Below, piece by piece: positions 16,054 through 24,368 of a DNA stretch of 64,000 bases. Position 1 is the stretch's first letter. Each line of letters opens with the position of its first letter. The DNA is from Donghicola sp041224595 (GTDB lineage Bacteria; Pseudomonadota; Alphaproteobacteria; Rhodobacterales; Rhodobacteraceae): the NCBI RefSeq assembly GCF_041224595.1, contig NZ_JBGFGN010000108.1, positions 41,925-105,924 on the forward strand, given 5' to 3'. The position numbers and the translations under genes were made by a program. The notes beneath the pieces were generated by a model. It was not told the DNA's origin. It saw nothing but the letters and a program-made list of their open reading frames with translations, and did no database searches.

Positions 16054-17096
16054 CAGTCCACCTCTGCCACATCGTCAGTGTCCGCGCCTTCGCCGGTGTA
16101 TTCGGTGGCGACGATTGCGGAATCGTACCCTTGGCTCAGAAGCCACTGGTTGAAGATTTCGGTGTAGCCGTGCGTCACAAAGACTTTTTCGCAGCCTGTG
16201 GCGCGGATTGTGTCGTTCAGGCCAGTCCAATCCGCATGGTCGGACAGGACAAACCCGCGATCTGCGGCGCGGCGCCTGCGGACCCCGCGCAAGCGCATCC
16301 ACCCGCTGGCAAATCCCGTCGCGGCGCGGCCGAACTTTTTGGCCCAAGGGGTGCCGAACGCCGAAGGGGGCGCGATGACGATGCCGCCCGTGTGGGCTTT
16401 GACATCCAGATCGCCGGTGACGCGGGTGGTGGCGGGCAGCGGGTAGCCTTGGGCGCGGAGCACTTCGTTCGTGGCCTCAACCGCGCCATGGGTCAGGATG
16501 GGGCCGATGGACGGGTCGAGCAGGGACATCAGCCGTTGCGCCTTGCCCAAGGAGTATGCCCCGAGCAGGGAAAACCGTCCCTCGGCGGCGTTGGCGGCCC
16601 ACCATGCGTTGATCTCTTCGGAAACGACTGATTGAGGGGCCCATTTGAATGCTGGCAGGCCAAAGGTGCATTCGCTGATAAAGGCGTGGCAGGGGACCAG
16701 TTCAAAACTCTCGCACAGGCCGTCCGGCTCGGGTTTGTAGTCGCCCGAGACGACCCAGACCTCGCCGCCGACCTCGATCCGGATTTGCGCCGAGCCGGGT
16801 ATATGGCCTGCGGGGTGAAAACTGACTGAGGCCCCTCCGATTTGCGTCTTTGCGCCGTAGGGGGTGGTCTGGATCGACACGTCACCCAGCCGGTGGTGCA
16901 TGACGGGTGCTGCGGCTTCGGTCGCCATGTAGTGCTGATGCCCCCAGCGCGAATGGTCGGAATGCCCGTGAGTGATCAACGCACGATCCACGGGGCGCCA
17001 AGGGTCGATGTAGAAATCGCCAGCGGGGCAGTAGATGCCGCGATCGGTAAAGGTCAGAACAGGGTCGGCTCGCATACGGCGAAGGTAGTCCGCCAC
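16053..17096 (-). CDS. Ligase-associated DNA exonuclease (MBL/beta-CASP-like)
   Basis: A 347-residue nuclease of the metallo-beta-lactamase superfamily, SNM1/Artemis-like, encoded just upstream of an ATP-dependent ligase. The zinc motif THGHSDH lies at residues 42-48. Other recognisable parts are FHPAGHIPGSAQIRIEV, VVSGDYKPEPDGLCE, ISECTFGLPAF and LSDHADW. MADYLRRMRADPVL is the start. It is the first gene of a two-gene operon with the ligase. A role in DNA end processing before ligation is expected from the family; it has not been shown for this protein. Confidence 0.9.
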   Translation of the reverse strand: MADYLRRMRADPVLTFTDRGIYCPAGDFYIDPWRPVDRALITHGHSDHSRWGHQHYMATEAAAPVMHHRLGDVSIQTTPYGAKTQIGGASVSFHPAGHIPGSAQIRIEVGGEVWVVSGDYKPEPDGLCESFELVPCHAFISECTFGLPAFKWAPQSVVSEEINAWWAANAAEGRFSLLGAYSLGKAQRLMSLLDPSIGPILTHGAVEATNEVLRAQGYPLPATTRVTGDLDVKAHTGGIVIAPPSAFGTPWAKKFGRAATGFASGWMRLRGVRRRRAADRGFVLSDHADWTGLNDTIRATGCEKVFVTHGYTEIFNQWLLSQGYDSAIVATEYTGEGADTDDVAEVD

Positions 17097-17120
17097 CGCC
17101 GCACTGCCAGAGCATTCCAG

Positions 17121-18071
17121 TCAGGCGTCAACGTTTTCTTTGGTGCGTTCAACAAAAGCAGCGATTTCGGATATCACACGGCGGCGAATGTCGGGCGTTT
17201 CCATCAGCACTTCGTGTTGCGCATTTTCGATCTCGACCAGTTTGCCCTTGGGCCACACGCCCATCCGGCGCTTGATTTCCTGCGGATCGACAATGCTCTC
17301 CAAATTGCCAAGGAAACTCAGGGCCGGCAAATCGGGCGAGGGGATGGACGCCAAAGCGACAGTCTCGCGGAGAGCCTGATTTAGCCAGTTCAGGCTAGGG
17401 CCGCCAAGCCCGAGTTCAGGCTGTGCGTCGGTCTGGCTGCGCATGTAAGCGTACATGTCGCGGTCCGTGGTCAATGCGTTGCCGAGGAACGGTGCCGCTT
17501 CTGTGTAGGGGCGGCGGGAGGTGCTGGGGACGAGCAGATGGCTCAGAGCCACGAGATCAGCCGCCCATGTCACGGTCCATGCCACAGGGCGCAGAATGCC
17601 CGGCATTTGGATGCCCCACATGGGCGCTGTAAAGATCACGCCGGCCACCGGCGCACCACGGATCACACTGCGCAACGCGATGCAGCCGCCCATCGAGTGT
17701 CCCAGAATATACCATGGCTTGGGCATGTTCATTTCTGCGGCATAGGCCAGAAATGCCGTGACATCGCGTTGGAAGTCGCAGAACTGGTTTACATGGCCAA
17801 TCAGACGATCACACAGTGCACGGTCTGACAGGCCTTGGCCGCGCCAATCAAGAGTAGCGGTTGCCAGCCCAATATCGGCAAATTCCTGGGCCGTGATCCC
17901 GTACTTTTCAATGTATTCCGTCCGGCCGGTGAACAGAAGGATAGAGCCTTTGGCTCCATCCACAGGCCAATGGGCCATGCGCAAACGCACCCCGTCCTCT
18001 GACGTCACCCAGTGGGCGGAACCGCCCTGTGGGCCTCTTGCCAAGTCGCTGTAAAACGGGGCCGTTTGCAT
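17121..18071 (-). CDS. Alpha/beta hydrolase, lysophospholipase-like
   Basis: The 316-residue product resembles PldB-type lysophospholipases. It shows LFTGRTEYIEKYG (family block near residue 46), the nucleophile elbow GHSMGG near residue 133 and a late His in NAQHEVLMETPDIR. LDWRGQGLSD lies between the first two. I chose the ATG at 18071; a TTG at 18080 is in frame but less likely. It begins 14 bp after the SCP2 gene's stop and probably shares its transcript. Function in membrane lipid turnover is inferred from the family. Confidence 0.85.
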   Translation of the reverse strand: MQTAPFYSDLARGPQGGSAHWVTSEDGVRLRMAHWPVDGAKGSILLFTGRTEYIEKYGITAQEFADIGLATATLDWRGQGLSDRALCDRLIGHVNQFCDFQRDVTAFLAYAAEMNMPKPWYILGHSMGGCIALRSVIRGAPVAGVIFTAPMWGIQMPGILRPVAWTVTWAADLVALSHLLVPSTSRRPYTEAAPFLGNALTTDRDMYAYMRSQTDAQPELGLGGPSLNWLNQALRETVALASIPSPDLPALSFLGNLESIVDPQEIKRRMGVWPKGKLVEIENAQHEVLMETPDIRRRVISEIAAFVERTKENVDA

Positions 18072-18084
18072 TGCTTCCAAGGCC

Positions 18085-18375
18085 TTAGGCTAGGACGCTG
18101 CCAAGCTGCATGGCTTTACCCATGTCGCCATCGACACTCAGGCGGCCAGACATGAACGCCGCTGTTGCATCCAGTTCACCATCAAGAATGGATTTGAAGG
18201 TGTCGGCATCAGCGGTCAGGGTGACTTCGGCCTCGTCATCGGCGGCGCGGGCGCCGTTTTCGTCGATCAGGATGCTGCCTTCGTCTTCGATCACGAATTT
18301 TGCGGTGCCGTCAAAGCCGTCCCCGCCGAGTTTCGCGTTCAACTCCTCGACTGCGGTATCAATCACAGAGCTCAT
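18085..18375 (-). CDS. SCP2 sterol-binding domain protein
   Basis: The 96-residue product consists of one SCP2 fold: MSSVIDTAVEELNAKLGGDG, then KFVIEDEGSILIDENGARAA, and the typical end DATAAFMSGRLSVDGDMGKA. SCP2 domains bind lipids or acyl-CoA in a hydrophobic tunnel. I chose the ATG at 18375, with GAAAGGCGAC upstream on its strand, over a longer in-frame ORF reaching 18561 that lacks family similarity. It is followed by the lysophospholipase gene, consistent with a lipid-related pair. Confidence 0.88.
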   Translation of the reverse strand: MSSVIDTAVEELNAKLGGDGFDGTAKFVIEDEGSILIDENGARAADDEAEVTLTADADTFKSILDGELDATAAFMSGRLSVDGDMGKAMQLGSVLA

Positions 18376-18442
18376 CGTGTCGCCTTTCACATTCTTGTTG
18401 CGGCACTCGCTTTTCGCCGCGGTTGGATTACACTGATGAACT

Positions 18443-19003
18443 ATGAACAGATTCCTTGAACCGCTCAAACGTGTCGTCACGGCAAGTTTCATGATAGTCA
18501 CGATTTCCACACCTGCAATGGCGCAGAGCCCGCAGGAACAGGATTTGCTGGACCGTCTCAAAAAAGCGGACCGCGAAGGCGCACAGGTATTGGCCGAAGA
18601 CTTGCGGTTGATTTGGGCCAGGTCAGGGTCGCCAATGGTTGATTTGCTTTTGCGCCGCGCCGAAAAGGCTATGGCGGCCGGTGATCTGGACGTTGCGTTG
18701 GAACATCTGACAGCCGTGACAGACCATGCTCCCGACTTTGCAGAGGGGCATATGTTGCGGGCTACAACGCTTTACCAGTTGGATCTCTATGGCCCTGCGA
18801 TGGAAGAGCTGGAGCAAGCGATTGCGCTGAACCCTAACCATTTCGGGGCGCTTTTCGGGGCGGGGATTATTGCCTATGAAACCGGTCAGACAGAGGCTGC
18901 GATGACGTTTTTCGACGCGGTCGAGGCTATACATCCCAACTTCGAGCAATTATCTCGGCTCCAACAGGAACTGGACAAAGAGGCGGGCGCGCTCGACCTC
19001 TGA
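18443..19003 (+). CDS. Periplasmic TPR-repeat protein
   Basis: The 186-residue product has a Sec signal (MNRFLEPLKRVVTASFMIVT, cleavage after about TPAMA, residue 27). At least two clear tetratricopeptide repeats follow, around residues 72-105 (AEKAMAAGDLDVALEHLTAV) and 106-140 (ATTLYQLDLYGPAMEELEQA), with a third to residue 170. TPR proteins are scaffolds for protein contacts. It is divergent from the SCP2 gene, and its stop lies 12 bp before the helicase gene, which suggests co-transcription. Confidence 0.8.
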   Translation: MNRFLEPLKRVVTASFMIVTISTPAMAQSPQEQDLLDRLKKADREGAQVLAEDLRLIWARSGSPMVDLLLRRAEKAMAAGDLDVALEHLTAVTDHAPDFAEGHMLRATTLYQLDLYGPAMEELEQAIALNPNHFGALFGAGIIAYETGQTEAAMTFFDAVEAIHPNFEQLSRLQQELDKEAGALDL

Positions 19004-19015
19004 GACGAGGGTATA

Positions 19016-21892
19016 ATGGCCAACAGGGGCCGGATCGCGGCCATATTGGGCCCGACCAACACAGGCAAAACCCATTATGCCATCGAACGGATGTTGGGAT
19101 ACCGGACCGGTGTGATCGGTCTGCCCCTGCGTCTTTTGGCGCGCGAGGTTTATGACAAACTGGTCGCCCTGCGGGGGCCTTCGGTCGTGGCCTTGGTGAC
19201 GGGCGAAGAGCGGATCGTCCCGCCGCGCACCCAGTATTGGGTCTGCACGGTCGAGGCGATGCCCGAAGGTATTGGTGCAGACTTTGTCGCGGTTGATGAA
19301 ATCCAGCTTTGTGCGGACCCTGAACGGGGACATGTATTTACGGATCGCCTGTTGCGGATGCGCGGGACGAACGAGACCTTGTTTATGGGCAGTGACACCA
19401 TGCGCGGGCCGATTGCCGCGCTGGTTCCTCATTGCGAGTTCGTGCGCCGCGAACGGATGAGCCAGTTGCTCTACTCTGGCTCAAAGAAAATCAGCCGCAT
19501 GCGGGCGCGCAGTGCGATCGTCGGGTTCTCGGTGGATAACGTGTACGCCATTGCCGAACTCTTGCGCCGTCAAAAGGGTGGCGCGGCGGTGGTGATGGGG
19601 GCGCTGAGCCCGCGGACGCGGAACGCTCAGGTCGAACTCTATCAGAACGGGGATGTGGATTATCTGGTGGCGACTGATGCCATCGGGATGGGACTGAACC
19701 TTGATATCGACCACGTGGCGTTTTCCAGCCTGATCAAATTCGATGGCCGCCGGATGCGAGAGTTGCACCCCAACGAACTTGCCCAGATCGCGGGCCGTGC
19801 GGGTCGGGGCATGTCGGATGGCACATTCGGTACGACGGGCGAGGCCCCGCCGCTGGATGACGAGGTCGCTGATGCGATCATGGAGCATCGCTTTACTCCG
19901 CTACAAAAGCTGCAGTGGCGGAATCACGACCTGCGGTTTGGCCATGTGGATGCGTTGATCGATTCCCTCGAGCAAGGCTCGAAAGATCCCCGTTTGCTCA
20001 AAGCGCGCGAGGCAGACGATCTGCGGGTTCTGAAAACTCTGTCTGCGGTGGATGAGATCCGCGCACGGACCCACGATGGGACCAGTGTAAAACTGCTGTG
20101 GGATGTCTGCCGAATTCCCGATTTCAGGGGGATCAGTAGTGGTGAACACGCCACACTTCTGGAGCAAATCTACCGTTTTTTGCATCAGGATGGCCGAGTT
20201 CCCGATGATTGGCTCGCCAGACAGATCAAACGCATTGACCGGACGCAAGGCGACATAGATACCCTATCCAAGAGGCTCGCGTTCATTCGGACTTGGACAT
20301 ATGTCGCGCAGCGTTCTGGCTGGGTCCGTGACGAAAGTCATTGGCGTGGCGAAACAAGGGCGGTAGAAGACCGCTTGTCAGATGCGCTGCACGAGCGCTT
20401 GACGCAGAGATTTGTGGACCGGCGCACATCCGTGCTTTTGCGCCGGCTCAAGCAGAAGGAGGCCCTTTTGGCCGAAGTAAACGACAAGGGTGAAGTGACC
20501 ATCGAAGGAGAATTCGTTGGTCGTCTCGAAGGGTTCCGTTTCCGTCAGGACAAGGGCAGCAGCCCCGACGAAGCGAAAACCGTAGCCAAGGCAAGCTTGC
20601 AGGCGCTGGCGCCTCATTTCCATCTGCGCGCAGACAAGTTCTACAACGCGCCCGATACCGAAATCGACTTCACCGAACAGGGTGGTCTGATGTGGGGTAC
20701 GGATGCGGTTGGCAAACTGGTCGCCGGATCGGATCCGCTCAAGCCCGAGGTTGTCGCCTTTGTCGATGACGAAGCTGGTGCAGACGTGGCTCAGAAGGTG
20801 CAGCGCCGTCTGCAGCACTTTATTGACCGCAAGATCGCGACCCTGTTCGAGCCCCTGATGAACCTGTCCAAGGACGAGGCTCTGTCGGGGCTGGCCCGGG
20901 GTTTCGCCTTCCGCATGGTCGAGGGCCTGGGTGTGCTGGAACGTGCGCCCATCGCTGACGAAGTCAAATCGCTGGATCAGGACGCTCGCGGCGCGCTGCG
21001 CAAGCACGGTATCCGTTTCGGCCAGTTCACCATCTTTATGCCTCTGCTGCTGAAGCCCGCGCCGACCCGTCTGCGCTTGGTTTTGTGGTCGCTGGCAAAT
21101 GGTCTGGATGCCTTCCCCGAGGCGCCGCCTCCGGGTTTGGTGACCGTTCCTGCGCAATCTGACGCGCCAGAGGGCTACTTTACCATGGCGGGCTACCGTC
21201 AGGCCGGCGAACGCGCGATCCGCATCGATATGCTGGAGCGTTTGGCAGACATGCTGCGGTCCGAAGACAGCCGCGGCGGTTTCGAAGCCAAGCCCGACAT
21301 GCTGTCAATCACTGGCATGACACTGGAGCAGTTCGCGGCTCTGATGGAAGGTCTGGGCTACCGTGCTGAAAAAGGCGAGCGCGCCAAGGTCAAAGCCGTC
21401 GATGCCGTGATGGCTGATCCCGCATTGGCCGCTGGCGAAGAGGCTCCTGCCGCTGACATCGCACCTGAAGTGGCCGCAATCGAAGACGAAGGCATCGCGC
21501 CCGTCGCCGAGGAAGCACCTGAGGCTGCCGAAGTCCCTGCGGAAATCGCTGAAACTCCTGCCGAAGAAGTGGCTGTGGGCGAAGCGGCGGATGCTGGTGC
21601 TGCCGGTGCCGAGATGGAAGTGTTCTACACCTTCACTTGGGGTCGTCAGCGCAACAATAACCGTGGCGGAGAGCGTCGTGGTGGTGGGCGCAACAACCGC
21701 TCCGAGGGAGGCAAGCGCGCCGATGGCGAGCGTCCCCGCGGCAAAGGAAAGCCCAAGGGCAAGGGCGGACCCAAAGGTGGCAAGCCCCAAGGTCCGCGCG
21801 TGCACAGCGCACGTCCGCCCAAGGCAGACAAGCCGATTGATCCCGATAACCCCTTCGCAGCAGCTCTGATGGGCCTGCGGGACAAGACCTAA
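19016..21892 (+). CDS. SUV3-like RNA/DNA helicase with basic Gly/Arg-rich tail
   Basis: The 958-residue product starts with helicase motif I AAILGPTNTGKTHYAIERML (P-loop near residues 11-20). DEIQ (motif II) and VATDAIGMGLNLDI with QIAGRAGR (motifs V and VI) follow, in the arrangement of the SUV3 family of NTP-dependent RNA helicases. The middle (residues 300-800) is the family's C-terminal region. Residues 810-870 are Ala/Glu-rich, and the last ~75 residues are basic and rich in Gly, Lys and Arg (RGGERRGGGRNNR, GKGKPKGKGGPKGG), a likely RNA-binding tail. An S4 RNA-binding protein gene follows after 8 bp. Confidence 0.9.
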   Translation: MANRGRIAAILGPTNTGKTHYAIERMLGYRTGVIGLPLRLLAREVYDKLVALRGPSVVALVTGEERIVPPRTQYWVCTVEAMPEGIGADFVAVDEIQLCADPERGHVFTDRLLRMRGTNETLFMGSDTMRGPIAALVPHCEFVRRERMSQLLYSGSKKISRMRARSAIVGFSVDNVYAIAELLRRQKGGAAVVMGALSPRTRNAQVELYQNGDVDYLVATDAIGMGLNLDIDHVAFSSLIKFDGRRMRELHPNELAQIAGRAGRGMSDGTFGTTGEAPPLDDEVADAIMEHRFTPLQKLQWRNHDLRFGHVDALIDSLEQGSKDPRLLKAREADDLRVLKTLSAVDEIRARTHDGTSVKLLWDVCRIPDFRGISSGEHATLLEQIYRFLHQDGRVPDDWLARQIKRIDRTQGDIDTLSKRLAFIRTWTYVAQRSGWVRDESHWRGETRAVEDRLSDALHERLTQRFVDRRTSVLLRRLKQKEALLAEVNDKGEVTIEGEFVGRLEGFRFRQDKGSSPDEAKTVAKASLQALAPHFHLRADKFYNAPDTEIDFTEQGGLMWGTDAVGKLVAGSDPLKPEVVAFVDDEAGADVAQKVQRRLQHFIDRKIATLFEPLMNLSKDEALSGLARGFAFRMVEGLGVLERAPIADEVKSLDQDARGALRKHGIRFGQFTIFMPLLLKPAPTRLRLVLWSLANGLDAFPEAPPPGLVTVPAQSDAPEGYFTMAGYRQAGERAIRIDMLERLADMLRSEDSRGGFEAKPDMLSITGMTLEQFAALMEGLGYRAEKGERAKVKAVDAVMADPALAAGEEAPAADIAPEVAAIEDEGIAPVAEEAPEAAEVPAEIAETPAEEVAVGEAADAGAAGAEMEVFYTFTWGRQRNNNRGGERRGGGRNNRSEGGKRADGERPRGKGKPKGKGGPKGGKPQGPRVHSARPPKADKPIDPDNPFAAALMGLRDKT

Positions 21893-21900
21893 GGGGCGCC

Positions 21901-22278
21901 TTGTCGGACGCTGAAAAAACAAAGCTGCGCGTGGACAAATGGTTGTGGCACGCGCGGTTTTTCAAAAGCAGGTCATTGGCCGCACAGGTGGTGTCGGCCG
22001 GTCACCTCAGAATCAACGGAAATCATGCGTCAAAACCCTCGGCCAATGTCACGGCCGGAGATGTGTTGACGTTTCCGCAGGCCAATCGTGTCCGTGTTGT
22101 CAAAATTGCTGCCCTAGGGGAAAGGCGTGGACCCGCCCCCGAAGCGCAAACGCTGTACGAGGATCTGAGCCCACCCGAGGACAAAGGTCCTAAAAATCCG
22201 GCATTTGAAGGAAGCGGACGTCCCACTAAGAAAGATCGTCGCAATCTCGATCTTCTCCGCCGCGAGAGCCTTGAATGA
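21901..22278 (+). CDS. S4 RNA-binding domain protein (Hsp15/HslR-like)
   Basis: The 125-residue product has an S4 domain at about residues 8-70 (KLRVDKWLWHARFFKSRSLA, then AGHLRINGNHASKPSANVTA). A basic tail follows that ends KKDRRNLDLLRRESLE. Hsp15 in E. coli binds stalled 50S subunits with nascent chains. The start is TTG at 21901, with AAGGGG at 21892-21897 just upstream, giving MSDAEKTKLRVDKW. It follows the SUV3-like helicase with 8 bp between the genes, so the two are probably co-transcribed. Confidence 0.88.
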   Translation: MSDAEKTKLRVDKWLWHARFFKSRSLAAQVVSAGHLRINGNHASKPSANVTAGDVLTFPQANRVRVVKIAALGERRGPAPEAQTLYEDLSPPEDKGPKNPAFEGSGRPTKKDRRNLDLLRRESLE

Positions 22279-22328
22279 TCTGTCTGTCTGGCCTAGCTAT
22301 CGGCCAAGTTTAAAGAGCGAGAGACCCG

Positions 22329-22667
22329 ATGACCTACGTCGTTACAGATAACTGCATCGCCTGCAAATACACCGACTGCGTCGAGGTATGTCCTGTGGAC
22401 TGCTTCTACGAGGGTGAGAACATGCTTGTTATCCACCCCGACGAGTGCATTGACTGTGGTGTGTGTGAACCTGAATGCCCCGCCGATGCAATCCGTCCTG
22501 ATACCGAGCCGGACATGGAAAAGTGGGTCGAGTTCAACCGCAAGTACTCGGAAATGTGGCCGGTTATCACCGAACGCAAGGACCCGCTGCCAGAAGCGAC
22601 CGAGCGCGATGGCGAAGGCGACAAGATCACCAAATACTTCTCTGAAGTGGCTGGTGAGGGGAACTGA
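22329..22667 (+). CDS. fdxA: Ferredoxin FdxA (7Fe-8S type)
   Basis: A 112-residue cytosolic electron carrier. The N-terminal half has CIACKYTDCVEVCPVDC and the second cluster motif CIDCGVCEPECPAD. Their spacing fits one 3Fe-4S and one 4Fe-4S cluster, as in Azotobacter ferredoxin I. The C-terminal extension (EKWVEFNRKYSEMWPVITER) is the typical FdxA tail. The start MTYVVTDNCIACK is standard. carD lies 254 bp downstream in the same orientation. Confidence 0.95.
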   Translation: MTYVVTDNCIACKYTDCVEVCPVDCFYEGENMLVIHPDECIDCGVCEPECPADAIRPDTEPDMEKWVEFNRKYSEMWPVITERKDPLPEATERDGEGDKITKYFSEVAGEGN

Positions 22668-22749
22668 TTCCCCTAGCGATTCTGTCGGTTTTTCGCAGGA
22701 TGCTCCCATCTCGTTGATTCACGAGGGTTTCACGCTTGGGTGTGGCCCT

Positions 22750-22777
22750 TTGAATGATGGGCAAAATCTGTTATACA
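22750..22777 (+). promoter_or_regulatory. Candidate promoter upstream of carD
   Basis: TTGAAT (22750-22755) and TATACA (22772-22777) are 16 bp apart. This would start a transcript near 22785 whose leader carries a terminator-like hairpin before carD. Confidence 0.35.
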
Positions 22778-22852
22778 GTCGTGTAATATATCGAAACCGA
22801 TGTATCCCCGCGGTGTTGAGACGGGGGTAATCATCCGGCGACTGAAGGACAC

Positions 22853-22890
22853 CCGAGCGCAATCTTTTCAGATTGCGGCGCGGTTTTTTT
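22853..22890 (+). terminator. Terminator-like hairpin in the carD leader
   Basis: CGCAATC (22858-22864) pairs with GATTGCG (22871-22877) around TTTTCA. CCG/CGG closes the base (22853-22855 with 22881-22883), followed at once by seven T. It ends 31 bp before the carD ATG. It may end fdxA readthrough, a leader sRNA, or both. Confidence 0.65.
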
Positions 22891-22921
22891 GTCCTCTGAT
22901 GCCCCTGCGAGGAAGGATTGC

Positions 22922-23437
22922 ATGAGCAAATCTAAAGCCCCCGAATTTCGTCCCAATGACTATGTTGTGTACCCGGCTCACGGCGTCGGTCAGATCATGT
23001 CCATCGAAGAACAGGAAATTGCCGGCCTCAAGCTGGAGCTGTTCGTAATCTCGTTCGAGAAGGACAAGATGACCCTGCGCGTGCCGACCAACAAAGCTGC
23101 TGAAGCCGGTCTTCGGTCGCTGTCGACTCCGGACGTGATTTCGCAGGCGATGGCCACCCTGAAGGGCAAGGCCAAAGTGAAGCGCGCGATGTGGTCGCGC
23201 CGCGCTCAGGAATATGAACAGAAGATCAACTCGGGCGATCTGATTGCGATTGCTGAAGTTGTACGTGACTTGCACCGTGCTGACGATCAGCGCGAGCAGA
23301 GCTACTCGGAACGTCAGCTGTACGAAGCGGCTCTGGAGCGTCTGACCCGCGAAGTGGCGGCAGTCACAGACGGAGACGAAAATGCTGCGGCCAAGAAAGT
23401 CGATGACGTGCTGATGTCTCGTGCTGCTGCTGCGTAA
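22922..23437 (+). CDS. carD: CarD/CdnL-family transcription regulator
   Basis: CarD/CdnL proteins bind the RNA polymerase beta subunit and stabilise open complexes, for example at rRNA promoters. The 171-residue product begins MSKSKAPEFRPNDYVVYPAH and has the Tudor-like RNA polymerase-interaction domain at about residues 8-60 (VVYPAHGVGQIMSIEEQEI). A helical DNA-binding C-terminal domain follows. I chose the ATG at 22922, preceded by GAGGAAGG, over one at 22889 located in the T run of the leader hairpin. A strong terminator follows. Confidence 0.92.
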   Translation: MSKSKAPEFRPNDYVVYPAHGVGQIMSIEEQEIAGLKLELFVISFEKDKMTLRVPTNKAAEAGLRSLSTPDVISQAMATLKGKAKVKRAMWSRRAQEYEQKINSGDLIAIAEVVRDLHRADDQREQSYSERQLYEAALERLTREVAAVTDGDENAAAKKVDDVLMSRAAAA

Positions 23438-23462
23438 GCTGCCAGACAATTGGAATTGTCAG

Positions 23463-23490
23463 AGCCGCCCTTGGATGGGGCGGCTTTTTT
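23463..23490 (+). terminator. Terminator downstream of carD
   Basis: AGCCGCCC (23463-23470) pairs with GGGCGGCT (23478-23485), followed by a T run. A second inverted repeat (GACAATT GG AATTGTC, 23445-23460) precedes it. Confidence 0.85.
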
Positions 23491-23535
23491 CGTTTTCGGG
23501 GGCGCGTGAGGTGCAGGTGGCGCAAGTGGGTATTT

Positions 23536-24297
23536 TTACCAAGAAAGAGACGAGGTCGCGGCGAGGGCGATAAGCGCGGTGATCTCTGTCAGCTGTTGCG
23601 AGGCGCCTAGGATGTCACCGGTTTGTCCGCCGATTTTTTTGAAGGCGATTAAGGCCCAGATGAGGGCGGTCAGACCTGCTATGAGGCATGGGATGGGGCC
23701 GAGTAGGGGCCATGCGATAATCAGGCCGAGCGCGGCGGAAGTCATGGCTGTTCTGCGAAATGGTGCGCCGACCGCGCTGGAGAGGCCGCTTTTACGGGCG
23801 TTGGGAAGGAATGCCATGAGGGGGGACATGGCGCTGCGGCTGAGCGCGCCGAGAGCTGCGAGGAGGAGGACCGGGTTTGTTGCGCCGATGACCAGAGAGA
23901 GCAGCGCAGTCCGCCAGATCAGCGATATGGCTATGGCGATGACGCCGTAAGCCCCTGTACGGCTGTCTTTCATGATTTCGAGCCGGCGTTCGGGGGTCCA
24001 GCCGCCCCAAAGCCCGTCGGCACTGTCAGCGAGGCCGTCTTCGTGCATGGCGCCCGTGATGATCACGGATGTGGTCAGTGCTCCGATTGCTTGAATCATC
24101 GGAGGCAGGCCAAGTGCCCCAAGGCCCCACGCAACCGTGCCTGCAACCACACCGAGGATCGCACCAGCTAGTGGATAGGCCCAAGTGGCGCGGGCAGACC
24201 GTGATGTGGCGCGTTCTGTATCGACGCGCACGGGGATACGCGACATAAGGCCCATTGCGGCCGGTAGGTCTTGCCAGTGAAAGAAGGGCTGTGTCAT
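23536..24297 (-). CDS. cobS: Adenosylcobinamide-GDP ribazoletransferase (cobalamin synthase)
   Basis: It joins adenosylcobinamide-GDP to alpha-ribazole, the late step of cobalamin assembly, in the inner membrane. The 253-residue product is hydrophobic with several helices. It shows the signature FHWQDLPAAMGLMSRIPV near the start and ITGAMHEDGLADSADGLWGG, whose acidic residues bind Mg2+. I chose the ATG at 24297; a GTG at 24303 is in frame. It is divergent from cobT, whose product feeds the alpha-ribazole branch; the 71 bp between them hold both control regions and no cobalamin riboswitch. Confidence 0.93.
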   Translation of the reverse strand: MTQPFFHWQDLPAAMGLMSRIPVRVDTERATSRSARATWAYPLAGAILGVVAGTVAWGLGALGLPPMIQAIGALTTSVIITGAMHEDGLADSADGLWGGWTPERRLEIMKDSRTGAYGVIAIAISLIWRTALLSLVIGATNPVLLLAALGALSRSAMSPLMAFLPNARKSGLSSAVGAPFRRTAMTSAALGLIIAWPLLGPIPCLIAGLTALIWALIAFKKIGGQTGDILGASQQLTEITALIALAATSSLSW

Positions 24298-24368
24298 GGG
24301 CACATCGCTGGTTGAGGCGGATTGGCGTTACATATCGGCTTTGGCACACGAATCAACAGGGGGGGCCT

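Noticed and set aside
24298..24368. Cobalamin riboswitch between cobS and cobT
   Set aside because: Only 71 bp, with no B12-box-like sequence.
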